From Lunularia cruciata (lineage: Eukaryota > Streptophyta > Marchantiopsida > Lunulariales > Lunulariaceae): a DNA stretch of 64,000 bases. The position numbers were made by a program, and so were the translations under genes. The notes below the pieces were generated by a model. It was not told the DNA's origin, made no database searches, and was given only the letters and a program-made list of their open reading frames with translations. How positions within the stretch are numbered: position 1 is the first letter of the stretch; every line of letters starts with the position of its first letter. Below are positions 45,313 to 57,756 of this stretch, one piece after another. Where the stretch lies: contig OX419756.1 in the NCBI GenBank assembly GCA_948567375.1, forward strand, positions 749,001 through 813,000. The letters run 5' to 3'.

Positions 45313-46250
45313 CATTGCACTTGAAGTATACATTTTAAGTGGATAACCTTCCTCTATTAGGTCATATTTGGTATACACACCTTTAATATAGTTTGGTATT
45401 GTTTGTTGACCAACATCTTCACAAGGTTTTTCCTTTCACTACCTTCTTATTACATTTTAGAGTCTTTGATACAAGGATCATAGGAATTGTTGATGATATC
45501 ATTGGACTAAGAAGTTTTGAGGTGTAACAAGAGACTTGACATGTACACAAATATCTCTCCAAATTTTGTGAGGAAGAGAAGATCTATTGTATATGGAAGA
45601 GATGACATTTACAGTGCTTTTAGCTAGTTTGTCACTCTTGGCATTTTTCCTTTCCTTCCACTTTGTTGTGGTTGACAGTTCTGCTTGAAGATATCTAACC
45701 TTGGAGGGATCATTTTCTCTCCACATTCTATCATTTTACACCAGCTTTTTGGGATGGTCGTACCGTTGGAATATCATTTTGGTTTCCATTTCCACCTTGG
45801 CAGTTCTTAAAAAGGCTTAAAAAAAATAGTATGGAGATTATGGCAGAAATTGTAGAGTATTAAGAGTATAGAGTAATATAGCACAGAGTGGGTTCCAGTA
45901 AGGAGAAGGACGGAAGCAAGCGTCGTGTTTTAGATTAGTTATCGCCATATGACTCTATGGACAATACCCTATTATATAAATAAATGATTTATCATATGTA
46001 CGTAATGAATTTCCAACTTTTGGACTAGAGGTTGATAATCTCTCTTAATATATAGCTCATTTTAATAAATTTTATATTCTCTTCTAATTGACCAATCTAT
46101 TTCTTGGACTAGTAATGCAAGTCTTGCTCTTACTTCAGTTTAGAAGGGTAAATTCTCTTGGATCCTAATTTAACCCAAATTAGTGTATTTTGACTCATGT
46201 TAATTAATTTCCATATAACAATGAGATTTTATTTAGATTTGATATTGATA
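45313..46250. other. AT-rich stretch, nothing recognised
   Basis: No LTR, domain or convincing exon. The minus frame 45,499-45,726 contains KNAKSDKLAKS, faintly like an RNase H end, which is too weak to call. Confidence 0.4.
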
Positions 46251-49200
46251 AAGATTATCTCTTAAATGATTCATTTACTTAGCTTCTATGGTTCGTGCAA
46301 ATGTTCCACTCCCGGAACTATTGGACTTAACCTCATTTTACCTATTGGGTCATGCTTCTCAATCCTTCTTGTTCTCGAATGCAGGTCACGGTCTCATTTT
46401 GTGCCGTTCTGTCTCAAAGATGATGTTTCAACTACTATTGTATTACCGTCCATCATTCTGCTGTACATCACACTAGTGATGCTTCTTCGAATGTCTCAAT
46501 AATTTGTAGATTCTTTTATTTACCTAGCTCGGATATTTTAGGTGAAATAGGGCAGATTTCTCATGTTGAAACTACTAGGACCTAGTCCCATTTTACATCT
46601 TTTGTCTTTCCCTTGTAAGGTTTGATGTGTCTTCTCATCCTACGTGTGTTCTACGAGGTCTCCTTTCTGCTGTACTTTAAACTATTCTAAAATGTAGTAC
46701 TAATCTGCTTCATAGAATCCCGAGTCATTGAAACATGAACACGTAGGGGACGACCTCACCGAAGCTTGGAAATAGTACTTCCTGATGGCTTCAGGATAAT
46801 TTTAAGGTTTCCGCTTATTCCCCTTCATTCTTTCATTCTGCTAACATTCCTCGCCGTTGTAAATAAGAGGAAAACCCCATTACGACATTACGACACGCCT
46901 GTTTTGAAACAGTTGACGAATTATCACATATCCAGGCTTGACTTGGATACGGACAATTGTTGCATAGCATTCGACGGATTACTACTACACATGACTCCAA
47001 GTTCGACTGGGTGGGGACATTTATGCAGTGTTCTGCTCTTCGTAAAGCATCAGCCCTTATTTCCACTTTTCCGCACTATCTTCTCGCGATTCAATGACTT
47101 CTGGCATTAAACTTCCACCTACCTTCTCACCAAAGGTCCCCACGCCGGTGGGCCATTTTTATCACACAGATGTTCATCCCCTTTTCTTTCCTCCCTCCCT
47201 AACTCCAAGATATGTGGAGGAGACCGCATTGTTGACGTTTCATCTATAGGTTATCTTCGTCGGTTTTCACCACCCATGTTGGTCGGAAGACTCAGTACAG
47301 CAAAATATATTTGAGTTTTAACATTGTTGGTCTCTTGCTTTAGTTGCTGCAGGCAGGGTCTTTCTCGCTCGCCCGGAGTACCGTAGTTCTGATCGAACAG
47401 AAAAGGATGGCCAAATTTAAATAAACAGGACAGAGAATCTTGAGCTCTGAAATGCGCACTTTCTTTCTCTGCACGCCTTTTCCGGGGCTCGAAGAGTGGG
47501 ATACAATATGCTAACTATAGCTGTGGCTACAATATCTATCAAAACAAGGAATCCCGGAATATATAAAAAACAAAAAGGAAAATGACAGAACCGTACCCCT
47601 GACTTGTACTCAGATAATTTCGAAACAAGAAACCCAACGAGGAAACAAAGGCGGACGGACAAGATCATTGTCTGGTAAATCTAAAGGCGCCCCTTGTAAG
47701 AAGCGGCGATACATGTGCTGCTGGAGATCCTTGTCACCGGATCCTACGAGTACTGTATGAAGTCAGCAAAATCTACGTGTGCAGCTCATGTGGTTCCCGC
47801 TGACATGGCATATCAGCAGCCACTAATTTGATTCCCTTGTGGCCAAATGCTCTACAGCTGTCACCTTCCTCTTATCCCGCAGTCTGACCGTTGCTAGCCC
47901 AGGTAGATCTTCCTGCCCTGTCAGCCACGCAGTTGCTCATCAGGGTAAGATCTCTTTGACGAGACTCGACCCTACGGTCTAGGTCAGTCATAGGGGCAGA
48001 GTCATTGTTATATTACTGGCACCCGCTTGCGAAGCCCACATCGTCCCCTGCTCGCCTTTAAGTCCCCGGGTTAAAGACCGAGTTCTTTTGACACACCCTA
48101 TCTCCGAGTAAGTCAACTTTCAGGAAGTTACTACAGTGACTGCAGTTTATACACTTACTTGAGAATGCCGAGACCACATACAGACTAACGGGTCTGCAGA
48201 CGATCCCGCGGAAACCAAGGTTAACGAGTCGAATTGCAGGGTTTGCTTTCTGCTTGGAATTCCAGAAAGGACTACCGTACGCTGTCGAACTGTGCAAGTA
48301 ACTGGTCCGCCCGCGGGTATAGGCCAGACTGCTAAGAGGACCAGCTGGTCATATCAAGGAACGGATATCTCCCCTCCGAAGTTCAATTATGTCCTGTTTT
48401 CTACCAAGACTATGTACTGCATGCACTGAACCATGACCATGTTCAAATATCGAGATGGGGCAGCGAAGGGAAATATAACTCCCGTACAGTAGAGTAGATC
48501 TCACTTGTTCACATGATGCATCGTAGTGCAAGGAAGAATTTTCCTTTCCCGATTAGTCTGTCTACTCTGATCTGAATCTCCATGGTACAGAAGAATGACC
48601 ATTCCGACTGCCCACTAAATATGTGCATTTGCAAGCACAATACCGGACGTGAACTCAACCGGTTCATGGACAGAATTGAGGAGCTGAACAAGATTGGTGG
48701 TCTAACTTCCGATCAGGGTTGACCTGATTGCATATCAGGTGAGCTAAGTTTGGGACTTGATCAGACATGCGTGGATAAGCGAAATCAAATGCAGCGCATC
48801 GGCTCTACTTTTCAGAATCAAATTCAACAACCAGAGATAAAGTTCTATGTGCATGAATAATCTTCCTCCGAAGGCTTTTCTGCCTTGACTGGTTGACGAG
48901 TTGCAAAGTTCTGTCTTAATGTTTTGCAACTGAAACTGAAACCAGTTGGCTGACTAGGTGCTCTGTGCTTGGAAAACTTTGCACGCTCAATGCCCACTAT
49001 CAAGTTGCATGTGCATAATAAGATTCGTTCAGCAAGATGACAAAGTATCCATGTCAATCACTTTATCCGTACCAGCAAATTGCAGAACCATGAGATTTTG
49101 ACCAAATATCAAGATCAATTGCTATTATGGAACAACGTTCGTGAGTTTTCTACGCATCCTGTCATCAGATAAGACAATTAGATACTACACACACACCAAG

Positions 49201-49692
49201 TATCCCAACGTGGGATATTCCTCCGTACTCGTTCTTGAATGAATTTTGCTATCGCATGCGAAAAGCACCCAAGCTCCTTACGGACACCATGAGGTTTTAT
49301 CTTCAATCCACTCCAATTTGCAAAGCTCATAATTTTCGCAGGATCTGAACCTTCACTTTACCTAGTACTGTAGTCCAGGCTTGACATGCTGAAGTGACTC
49401 ACGTTGAAATTCGAAATGAGAACTGCATACAAGTTTAATGTCCTTTCCGTGTACTTCTTCCAAACTTACGGGGTTCTAGAACCAGAATTACTGTACCAAC
49501 CTTAGCCTGTCGCCCGGAATATGATTACGTTTATGTCAGATATTATCTCCTCCCCATGATTCACCTGACTGACCACTGTAGATCACTATGCTAAACATGA
49601 GACTAGAAGCCCAACTTGCAGGAATCTGACTTCGAGTCAGATTCAGGAGACAATGGATTCTTTATAGCATATAATCTTGACTTGTTTGCACT
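46251..49692. other. G+C-richer low-repeat stretch, no recognised gene
   Basis: Contains the second and third copies of the 103-bp repeat (46,322 and 46,578-46,680). The plus frame 46,766-47,110 and minus frames at 47,417-47,668, 48,058-48,297 and 48,845-49,057 show no family signature. The part at 47,650-48,350 is the most G+C-rich of the window by eye. It may be low-copy flanking DNA of a gene outside the window, or an unrecognised repeat. Confidence 0.35.
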
Positions 49693-49853
49693 CCGCCAAA
49701 ATTTCGAGCATGTCTTCCACGTAGATGTGCGATATACGGTACGTCTATGATTGTACAGTTCGGTTGAACAATCCGCGAAAATTTCGAGCATGTCTTCCAC
49801 GTAGATGTGCAACATACGGTATGCCTATGATTGTACAGGTCGCGTTGAAAAAT
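49693..49853. repeat. 80-bp tandem duplication
   Basis: Units at 49,693-49,772 and 49,773-49,853 share AAAATTTCGAGCATGTCTTC, CACGTAGATGTGC and CTATGATTGTACAG, with about 12 differences. The 80-bp period is not a multiple of three, so a coding role is unlikely. Confidence 0.95.
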
Positions 49854-50087
49854 CTACTCTATACTTTGTGGGCTACATTCATATGCCAGCCGACCTGTAA
49901 ATCTGGAAAGTGCGGTGAACTCAAAGACGGAATGCATGGCGCGGATGCCATGTAACACTTGCTCCAAAGCGCCTTTTCCTACAACGGATACCATAGAGAG
50001 GTTCTTTTCACTTGACAAGCCCATATTTTCGGGAGCTTGTCCACCGCCAGCAAGTAAAATATTGGATCCAGCAACTTCAGACCACAT
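49854..50087 (-). CDS. Possible exon, unknown family
   Basis: A 77-codon minus frame starting at 50,087 reads MWSEVAGSNILLAGGGQAPE and later VVGKGALEQVLHGIRAMH. Its composition is protein-like and unlike neighbouring frames, and a TTACAG|GT word follows near 49,894. I do not recognise it, and the opposite strand is also open over 240 bp, so a chance frame is quite possible. Confidence 0.2.
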   Translation of the reverse strand: MWSEVAGSNILLAGGGQAPENMGLSSEKNLSMVSVVGKGALEQVLHGIRAMHSVFEFTALSRFTGRLAYECSPQSIE

Positions 50088-50159
50088 ACTTTCAAACAGT
50101 TTTCAAATGCTACAAATAGCATTTTTTGCTAGTTTGGTGAATATTTCTTACTGAATATG

Positions 50160-53100
50160 TTTTGAGGGGAATAAATCACAGCTTTAGATTCTAGTGGTTG
50201 GTTTAGTTAAACCCTGTCCCAGGTATGAGGAGTCCGTGTAGAATTAGTCTGTAGTCAAGAAGCATCTAAGACAACCCAAGATTATAGTAGTGGAAGGATC
50301 CAGAATGCAACGTATAGCTAACGAACCACTAGGAAGATAATAATCCACAAAGTCAATTTACACATGGACTGCATTACGGATTCTCCATACCAGGTTAACA
50401 TTTGTTATGGAATACTTCAAATCAAGTCTATAATCCTATTTGATTATTTGGAGACGCAGTCGGTTTCATATAATTTTTTTAGTCGTCGCTTAGTTGCAAG
50501 GCCGCCTGAAATAAATCTTGGCGTTTTTCGGATGAGTTGAGAAATTTACTGTCATGGGGATAACTTATCTTCCCATTTGTTGAAAAGTTAATCAAAATCC
50601 TTCGCCTCTATGATATGCACTCAGGCTTCTGTACCATCGATGACTATCAGGCGTTTAACTTCAGGTTTAGCCAGTTTTCAATACTTGAAGAAACACCTCT
50701 TTCATTAGAATTGGTCTGACCAGAGTCAGCCAGGACAGAAACTCATTACAATATTGTCTACCGGTATGTAGCAAGTGCTGACAGCAAGCAAGGACGAGTC
50801 TTTGAAGATTTGTTGAGGGGTAAGTGACCTTGAAATATCAATATCTAGCACTCAACTACCCGCAACAAGCTTTGTGCTACAGAGGACGATCAAATGAACG
50901 ACGGTGCATGTCTTGTAATTTCACATTTGAATCTCAAAGATTGAAGCATTCTGGAGGGGAGAAATTCCCTTTCTCCTAATTAATGATCTATATATTCCAT
51001 ATATAGGGGAGTCCTTTGAGGAAGACTCTTTCTCCTTTATCGATGATTGTAAGTCAAATAGTCTGCATACAACTAAAGCATCTGAAGAAACATCATATCA
51101 CATATCATTCTATAGATTGCACCATTAGGTTCCCTCTGAAGTATTGGACAACTGGTATATAAATTAAAGCACAAAATAATAAAGTGAAAGTGATACCATT
51201 ACATCTAATCTCTGATGCATTATCTAACAAAAGTCTCCGATGCCATAAAATAGTTCCATATTGCTTCAAGGCTAGAGGAACAAAGAATTGATCTTGTTGT
51301 ATATTCATATATTTGCAGACCTTGGCTATTGTTATCATACTTACTGCCCATCCAAAAAGATGAGTAATCAATCCCATCACAACTAAATTGAGTGTAGAAT
51401 CTATTATCACAACAACATATGTCATTATCATCTCATTGTCTCAAATAGTGTACAAGTAGTATACACTAACTTTTATCATCTTCAATATATACCAATGTTC
51501 TTCTAAGTGAAGTATCCACTCTCTCGGGCCATTGCGAATTGCAAAACTATATCTTTGATGTGTTGCAGGTAGCCATCCTTTCTACTCAAAAATTACAACC
51601 AGTTATATAGATCTTTGTGGTATCTGAAGGAGTACTACACTCATAAGTGACTAGTAAAGATGCAGATGGGTGGACTAAATGTGAGCGGAACCTCATTTTT
51701 ATGGAGAAAGTAATTAATGTGTGACTTGAAATGCTCTAATAGAAGGTTGAGCTAGAATTAAAATCTTGCATCTTTGCAAGAGCAAAGGGACGTCTTAGTA
51801 ACTATACAAGAATATAGAACTAGTTGAAACTATTGGTCCATCAAAGAAGGTTATAAACTTTTAGTCAAATTGCTAGGTACAGATGCAAAGGATGGAAAAT
51901 TATCTTGTGCTTGATTAGATAAACCATCTCTTGTTTGCCATAATATTAAGAGGAGGGAAAGAATCCCTTCATCATACATGTCTCCAAGATTGACCTCTTA
52001 GTAAGAAAAAAATGGAAGGAAAGCAAAAGTGCCAAAAGTATCTAACTAGAAAAATTATTATAGGTATCATCTACTTTGTAAATAGTAGATCTACCTTTCT
52101 ATACAAAATTAGTAGAGATATATATATATATATCTATGAACCAAGTTCTAGGTTATAGACTCAAAATTCATTGATTCATTAATATAACCAAAGACTTTTA
52201 TGATTCTCTTATTAAAAGCTATCAAAACATTATAAGAATGTTGGAGAAGGAGAACTTGTGCAACGTAGGTAGGTGAATTGATGAGAAAATACAAGAGGAG
52301 ATCATACCAATGCCTTGTACAAATACCTTACTAGAGGAGTTCATTTACATGAAGGTTATCCTTTGCAAGCGTGGCATCTCAAGATTGTGTGACAAATCCT
52401 CAAATATTGTTGGCACTTCAAGACCATGTAGGCTATCTGTAGATGTGATATATCCTAACAAATTAATGTGTAATCTGATTTACAGAGCTTGTAATGTGTG
52501 TGTTGTTTGCCAAAGAAGGAAAGACACAATCTAGCATAGCCAAAGTAGCAGACAAAAAGAGTTAAAAAAATTAGCAACTAGAAATAGAGATCCCAATAAT
52601 GGATATTATTCTTGTGTACAAATTACTAACTAAAGAATAAAAAAATTTTTTTGTAAGATGTTGTATGAGTAGTCAAGACAGAAATAAAACTAGATAAGGA
52701 TGTACATACAAAGTAAGATTTGCCAAGGATTCATATATTCAAAGAGCCATTAAGCTCTTTGAAGATCCATGCAAATAAGATACTCTTAAAAGTATTTAAG
52801 ACATCTACCCACAAGATAGTACAATCTATGTGTATATTCAAGAGTTCCTTAATTCTAGGAAGATTTGATCTCATAACCTCAAAATGTAATAACTCAAAAC
52901 CCATATGAAATAAGTTGATACTAGAAATGCAATTGATGTGGAAAGATAAGGGTATGGCTAACTGTGGATAATATGAAATGCCTAATAAGAATGCATCCAC
53001 TTCATTTCTATTACAATAAACTAAAATAATTCCATAAACCCATTAAGAGATTATTTGTTTGAAACAATCTCTAAAATATTTATGGACTATCTTTTACAAG

Positions 53101-53489
53101 CCCTTTGAGAAGAAGAGTAAAACTTGAAGAATATATAGAAAAAACTAATTCATCAAAACATAGTTATTGCTCAAGTTGATACCCTAAGACAACTAATAAT
53201 AAAGAGAGAAATAGTTTTGTCAACTAGATTTCTTCACTCTCTTAGCAAAATATATGATAAATATAAAGAGAAATTTTATCGTCAATTAGACTCACCATAG
53301 ATAAAGGTGTTAAGCTCATACAAGTATATTATACTTTCCAGTCTAGTCCAAAATCTTGTGCCCATCATAATCAAGGAAAATGAAACTATCTCTTCAAACA
53401 TCTGATCCAATAGATTTCCCTTGTAAGATAATATAATCCCAAAATGAACATCACAAACAAACTCCTTCCTTAAAATAGAACAATTCCAT
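50160..53489. other. AT-rich stretch, nothing recognised
   Basis: No LTR, RT or exon signal. The longest frame (51,105-51,431, minus, 108 codons) is hydrophobic and matches nothing I know. A short TA run is at 52,114-52,132. Near-repeats of AAAGAGA.AAT-TTTGTCAACTAGA type occur at 53,200-53,290. Confidence 0.4.
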
Positions 53490-53651
53490 GCATAATTTCA
53501 TGGTCCTCCAATTGTATGTTTGGTATGTGGGGAAGGAAGACCCTAGCCATGCTAGGTGTACCTATTGCAATTGCTTGTTGGTGAAGGTTGGAAGATTGAG
53601 CACATTGCAAAGTGATTGATATGCACTATTGGTAGTAGGATCTGAGCATGG
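53490..53651 (-). mobile_element. LINE copy 2, piece 1 (C-terminal)
   Basis: 3' end of LINE copy 2 on the minus strand, parallel to copy 1 at 590-720. It is interrupted at 53,652 by a solo B LTR inserted at CATGG. Minus translation gives a tail with HQQAIAIGTPS-like wording. The left limit is approximate. Confidence 0.72.
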
Positions 53652-54226
53652 TGTAATATTACAAGGACAATAGAAACCCCAAGAGAAACATAAGGTTTCA
53701 TTCCTTGATACTTTGATGCAAAGGAGCACCTTGTCTTTATTATATAGCAAGGAGGATCCACTCAAAGAGAGCTACACCCTTGAATCAAATACATGGATTG
53801 ATGACATGTCATTGAGTTCCATGTTTAGATTAGCTTCATGGATTGGTGATATGTTGATTCTTGTCCTATTTGGTTGGTCAAACAAATTTGACCATAGGGA
53901 ATCTTTGTGAAATCTTCTTGTAGGAAGCTCAGAACCGCATGGGTGAGGTACCATTGGAAAGCTCTTGATGATACAAGGGAAATGGAAGGCAGTGTCCTTC
54001 AATTCACAAGGAGAGGTTTCCTTCATTTTTGAGGCCTAATTTATTTGTTTAGGCCTCCAAAATTGGTTCTAAAGCTTTCATTGTTTTTGGCCTCTGCTCC
54101 ATTAGTAGAAGTACTCTTTTGGGGACACCTCTATCTAATCTACTTAGACCTCATATAAAACAACTCTAAAGATATTACCAAGCCAATTTCCACCTCTAGT
54201 TAGTTTATTTAGCTAATGGTATTACA
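53652..54226 (-). repeat. Solo LTR, family B, short subfamily, minus strand
   Basis: Runs TGTAATATTACAAGG to GGTATTACA. Target copies CATGG (53,647-53,651) and TATGG (54,227-54,231) differ at one base. LINE copy 1 shows the empty site near 735 (GAGCATGGCCAAGG). The TATA box complement TATTATATAGC is near 53,738. Confidence 0.93.
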
Positions 54227-54830
54227 TATGGCTAGAGAGATAGCCAATGCTCCTCTCTTATGCAAAGAACCTTGAACTACATCCTTGAGGAAGCCATCAA
54301 AATGGTGATATAGGTGCCCAATAATCTCAATTACTAGGGGGGCAAAGGCATCCAATGATATCCAGGATACGTAATGGTCCTCCTTGCCCCTAAAGGCAAT
54401 GCTCATTGCTGCTCTTGCCTAAACGTCTACATATGTCAATGATTTTTCTCATAGAGTGTTTGCCACTGCCATATCATGCAAGGTACAATGACCATCCATA
54501 AAGTAATAATATCTGCTTGCACTCAACCAATAGGCTTGTAGATACAACTATTGTTCAATCTAAACTTGGGCCCTTGTAGCTTGTATGATTTGAGAGATTG
54601 TTTCACTAACTACATCATGGGCTCTGGTGTGCTCCCCACCTACTACATAATGTAAAATATGTATCCCTTGCATGTTATATGGGGAACCAAAAGCCCACTA
54701 GTCTGGAGGCCTATGAGAGCAAGATTTGGGAGACCCAACTCAATTTGGGAACCTCAATTGTAGTGCTATGGTAAAAACTAGAAGGAAATTGGAAGTCGCC
54801 AATCAAGGGTGAAACTTGGAGCTAAGCTCT
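54227..54830 (-). mobile_element. LINE copy 2, piece 2 (C-terminal ORF part)
   Basis: Best preserved LINE coding piece. The minus strand reads AHDVVSETISQIIQATRAQV, then YYYFMDGHCTLHDMAVANTL, and in the open stretch 54,406-54,227 MSIAFRGKEDHYVSWISLDA, then GFLKDVVQGSLHKRGALAIS. This is the region after the RT domain of the same ORF. It lies collinear with copy 1 at 735-888 and 24,690-24,983. Confidence 0.8.
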
Positions 54831-55374
54831 TGTAATACCATTAGCTAGACAGATTATCTAGAGATGGAAATTGGCTTGGTAATATCTAGAGGGATGATAT
54901 ATATGATGGTCTAAGTAGATCAAATAGAGATGTCACCAAAAGAGTACTTCCACTAATAGGGCAAAGGCCAAAAACACCTTGAAAACTTCATAGCTAATTT
55001 CAAAGACCTAAATGGATGAATTAGGTCTCAAAAATAAAATATTCCTCCCACAAACAGAAGAGGCTTTCCCATCTCCATGATAGCTTTCCAATGGTACCTC
55101 ATCCATGTTGTTCTGAGCTTCCTATAAGAAGATTCTCCAGAGATTCACTCTAGTGAAACTTGTTTGACCAACAAATAAGACAAGGATTGACATGTCACCA
55201 ATCCATGAAAATAATCCAAGTATATGATCCAAGGGTGGAGCTCACTTTTAGTGGATCCTCTTTGCTATATATAAAGACAAGGTATTCCTTTGGGCATCAA
55301 AGTATTGAGTGATGAGCCTTGTGTTTCTTCTCTTGTATTTCTCTTGGGGGTTCTCTTGTGATATGAACATTACA
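54831..55374 (+). repeat. Solo LTR, family B, short subfamily, plus strand
   Basis: Runs TGTAATACCATTAGC to GAACATTACA without internal sequence. Flanks GCTCT (54,826-54,830) and AATCT (55,375-55,379) agree at three of five bases. LINE copy 1 near 31,350 shows the uninterrupted site (CAAGCTCTAGAGCC). TATA box CTATATATAAAG is near 55,264. Confidence 0.9.
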
Positions 55375-56890
55375 AATCTAGAACCTTTCTCCTTGCATGA
55401 GAGGATCATATTTATGTCAAGTAGAGGTACATCAAGGAGGATGTTAGAAATTTTGTGTGAGTTTTCATATAATTACTAAGATCCACATGGAGCTTCCTAG
55501 AGTCTACAAATACAAAGTCAATCAACTTGGGGAGTGACGGAGGTGCAAGGCATCAAAATAAGTTGCAAGCACATCAAAGATATGATGGGAAGGTGTAAGT
55601 GCCTATGATAAGCGCCTACACCTATGTAAGTGCTATGATAGGTCCTAATATAAAAGGACAACCCTCATATAAGAATGTGTCTGCTAAATGAGGGACTACT
55701 AGAGCCCATGCTCCAATATATGTTGTTGGTACTATGACCTCTTTCTCTATGATGCCACATTTGCCCATGACTATGGGGAGAGCTATCTATTGCCTACACC
55801 ACTCATTTGATAATTGTGAGAGCATACATGGGCCTCACAAAGCATTGAAAGTATAGCGGATAATGCTATTTAACATCCACAGATGTGGCAATAATGCCTC
55901 TATAGGTCGGAGTGTGCATGCTAAATATGAGGCCCTAGGGAGGTAACACCTAATAAGAATAGAGTATGCCACTTTGGTATTCCCCAACTAAGGAACAAGG
56001 TGAGCATGGGCTCCCACATGAATGAAAGTATATGATATGAATAAACTACAAAAATCCTCCTATCCCAAAGGAAGGCTCACTCTCAAACCACCTATGGTGA
56101 ACTAGAATCTTGGTGGGAAGTCAAAGGGAGTGAGAACCATGCATGGGCTCTAGACCTTTCATTTATGAATTTGGACTTGTAAACCCAAGGCCTCTAAGTT
56201 GAATGTGAAACTAGACACCACTCTAATTACATCTCCCAATGGGCCTACAATACAAGTGTTGTTAGAGATGGATGGGAAAAGATAAGACGGAAAGGTTGTT
56301 GCCACTTGTCATAAAGTCATGTAATGTGCAATGGAAAAGAGAGGCCCCCTTAAAGGCTCTCCTACCATGTGCTCTTGATTGATGTCAATTGTGAGAACTC
56401 TCTTGTGGTGGTATGGTGGTTGTACAATAGAAATTTCTCAATACCAAAGCAAATATGGACAAATGTGATCAAGGAATGGATCTGATATGATGTGGAGCAA
56501 AGAATGCAGAATAATGTTGGATGAGAGATGGTATTGAAGGTACTGAAGACATCAACTTGGAACACCACCCAATTTGGATTAAATGGCCAAGGATATTCAA
56601 ATGCACACAATAATTTCTTGCATCCCTTGGAGTAGCCACAAAAAATTGATGGAGGAGACAAGAAGGAAGACCAAAACTATTGCAACTTTAAGCAAATAAT
56701 GCAAGAGACCAAACACAAAAAAACATCCCCAATAATAATGGGTTGCACACTTGAGGCCTCTTTTGCAAGAGCAAAGAGACGAGCTGCTCCATGTTGCACA
56801 TGACTAGAGGCAATGTGTTGAAATAAAACAAAGAGAAGAGAAAAGCCCAAATCTGGAGCATATGGGAAGAGGCAATCCAATATCACCTCC
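55375..56890 (-). mobile_element. LINE copy 2, piece 3: reverse transcriptase
   Basis: Minus-strand RT: LFVLFQHIASSHVQHGAARL and FALAKEASSVQPIIIGDVFL in 56,892-56,677; GCKKLLCAFEYPWPFNPNWV, VFQVDVFSTFNTIS in 56,661-56,362. The catalytic region near 56,245 reads SISNNTCIVG against SLSNDTHIVG in copy 1, so both Asp are lost. Thumb-side text HLVPxLGNTKVAYSILIRC lies at about 55,930-56,010. Homology with copy 1 stops near 56,890, so copy 2 is probably 5'-truncated there, as LINE copies often are. Confidence 0.82.
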
Positions 56891-57756
56891 AAATCTCAAT
56901 CTATAAAACTTGAATTTGTTGCTGGCTGCTTCCCATGGTATCCCTTGGGACACTTATCTTTCCCTTCCCCTTTCATAGGTTGCACAAAATACACATAATA
57001 ATTTTGGGTGTTTGTTTGTTACACCGACGGCCTCACATAGCTTTCTCTTCTTCATCTATTATCATTTGCATGTACTTCATCATTTCCTTGAGCTAAACAC
57101 ACCAAACAGAGATCTCTATTTAGAAAGACTATATTAACCTTAACTCTCGAGTTGCAGAATTGAAATTCAAAATTGTTGTGTTAAGCAGATACCTAAAGCA
57201 TATGGATGTAGATCTTCTTATTAAGGGCCAAAAGTAATAGCTCTTCTACAATACATTAGGGGGTTTCAGAAATAGATTTGACAGATGTCTACGGGATAAA
57301 TAACAAACTTCATAATATTTTAGTGAACTCTATAGCAAGATGAGATGGCAATAAACGAATGCTCTGTAAATTTAGTTATGGGGTATTCCTTCCATGTTGC
57401 ATTCATTTATAAAAATGAGGCACTATGTAATGGAGGTTTAGAAATGCCATAATTGAATAAATGATTGTCAAAAGAGGTTATGTGGTTTCTTGAGAGGATG
57501 TACATGTGGTGAGGTGAGTTGGTTTTGATTTATGAATTTTTGGGTGAATTCAAAATCCAAAATGCCCCGCTCTCAACTATTCAAATTCTAAACTTAAATT
57601 CACTCTCCTTAATGAATGCTCCTTTTATCAATCAAGTAAATGGTGGATTTGTAGTTTTGTATTGGCTTGAGAAATGATCAGCGCCGCCATGAGGCAACCA
57701 AGAAATTGATTGGGGGTTGAGGAATTTTATTCCAAAGGGGCAGCAAAATTCTAGCA
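56891..57756. other. Spacer before the SANT-like gene
   Basis: No repeat boundary or certain exon. Minus-strand words around 56,940-57,080 (MMKYMQMIIDEEEKA, CNKQTPKIIMCIL) look coding but match no family with confidence. The part just before 57,757 would be the 5' leader or promoter of the following gene; no clear TATA box stands out. Confidence 0.4.

Noticed and set aside
45499-45726. Possible RNase H tail (KNAKSDKLAKS)
   Set aside because: One short word only, with no catalytic residues or neighbouring RT.
46766-47110. 114-codon plus-strand open frame
   Set aside because: No family pattern and no supporting start or splice context.
51105-51431. 108-codon hydrophobic minus frame
   Set aside because: Hydrophobic text is expected from AT-rich DNA; nothing recognisable beside it.
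590-56890. Endogenous pararetrovirus
   Set aside because: All RT text belongs to LTR elements or a LINE; no movement-protein or coat-protein region was seen.
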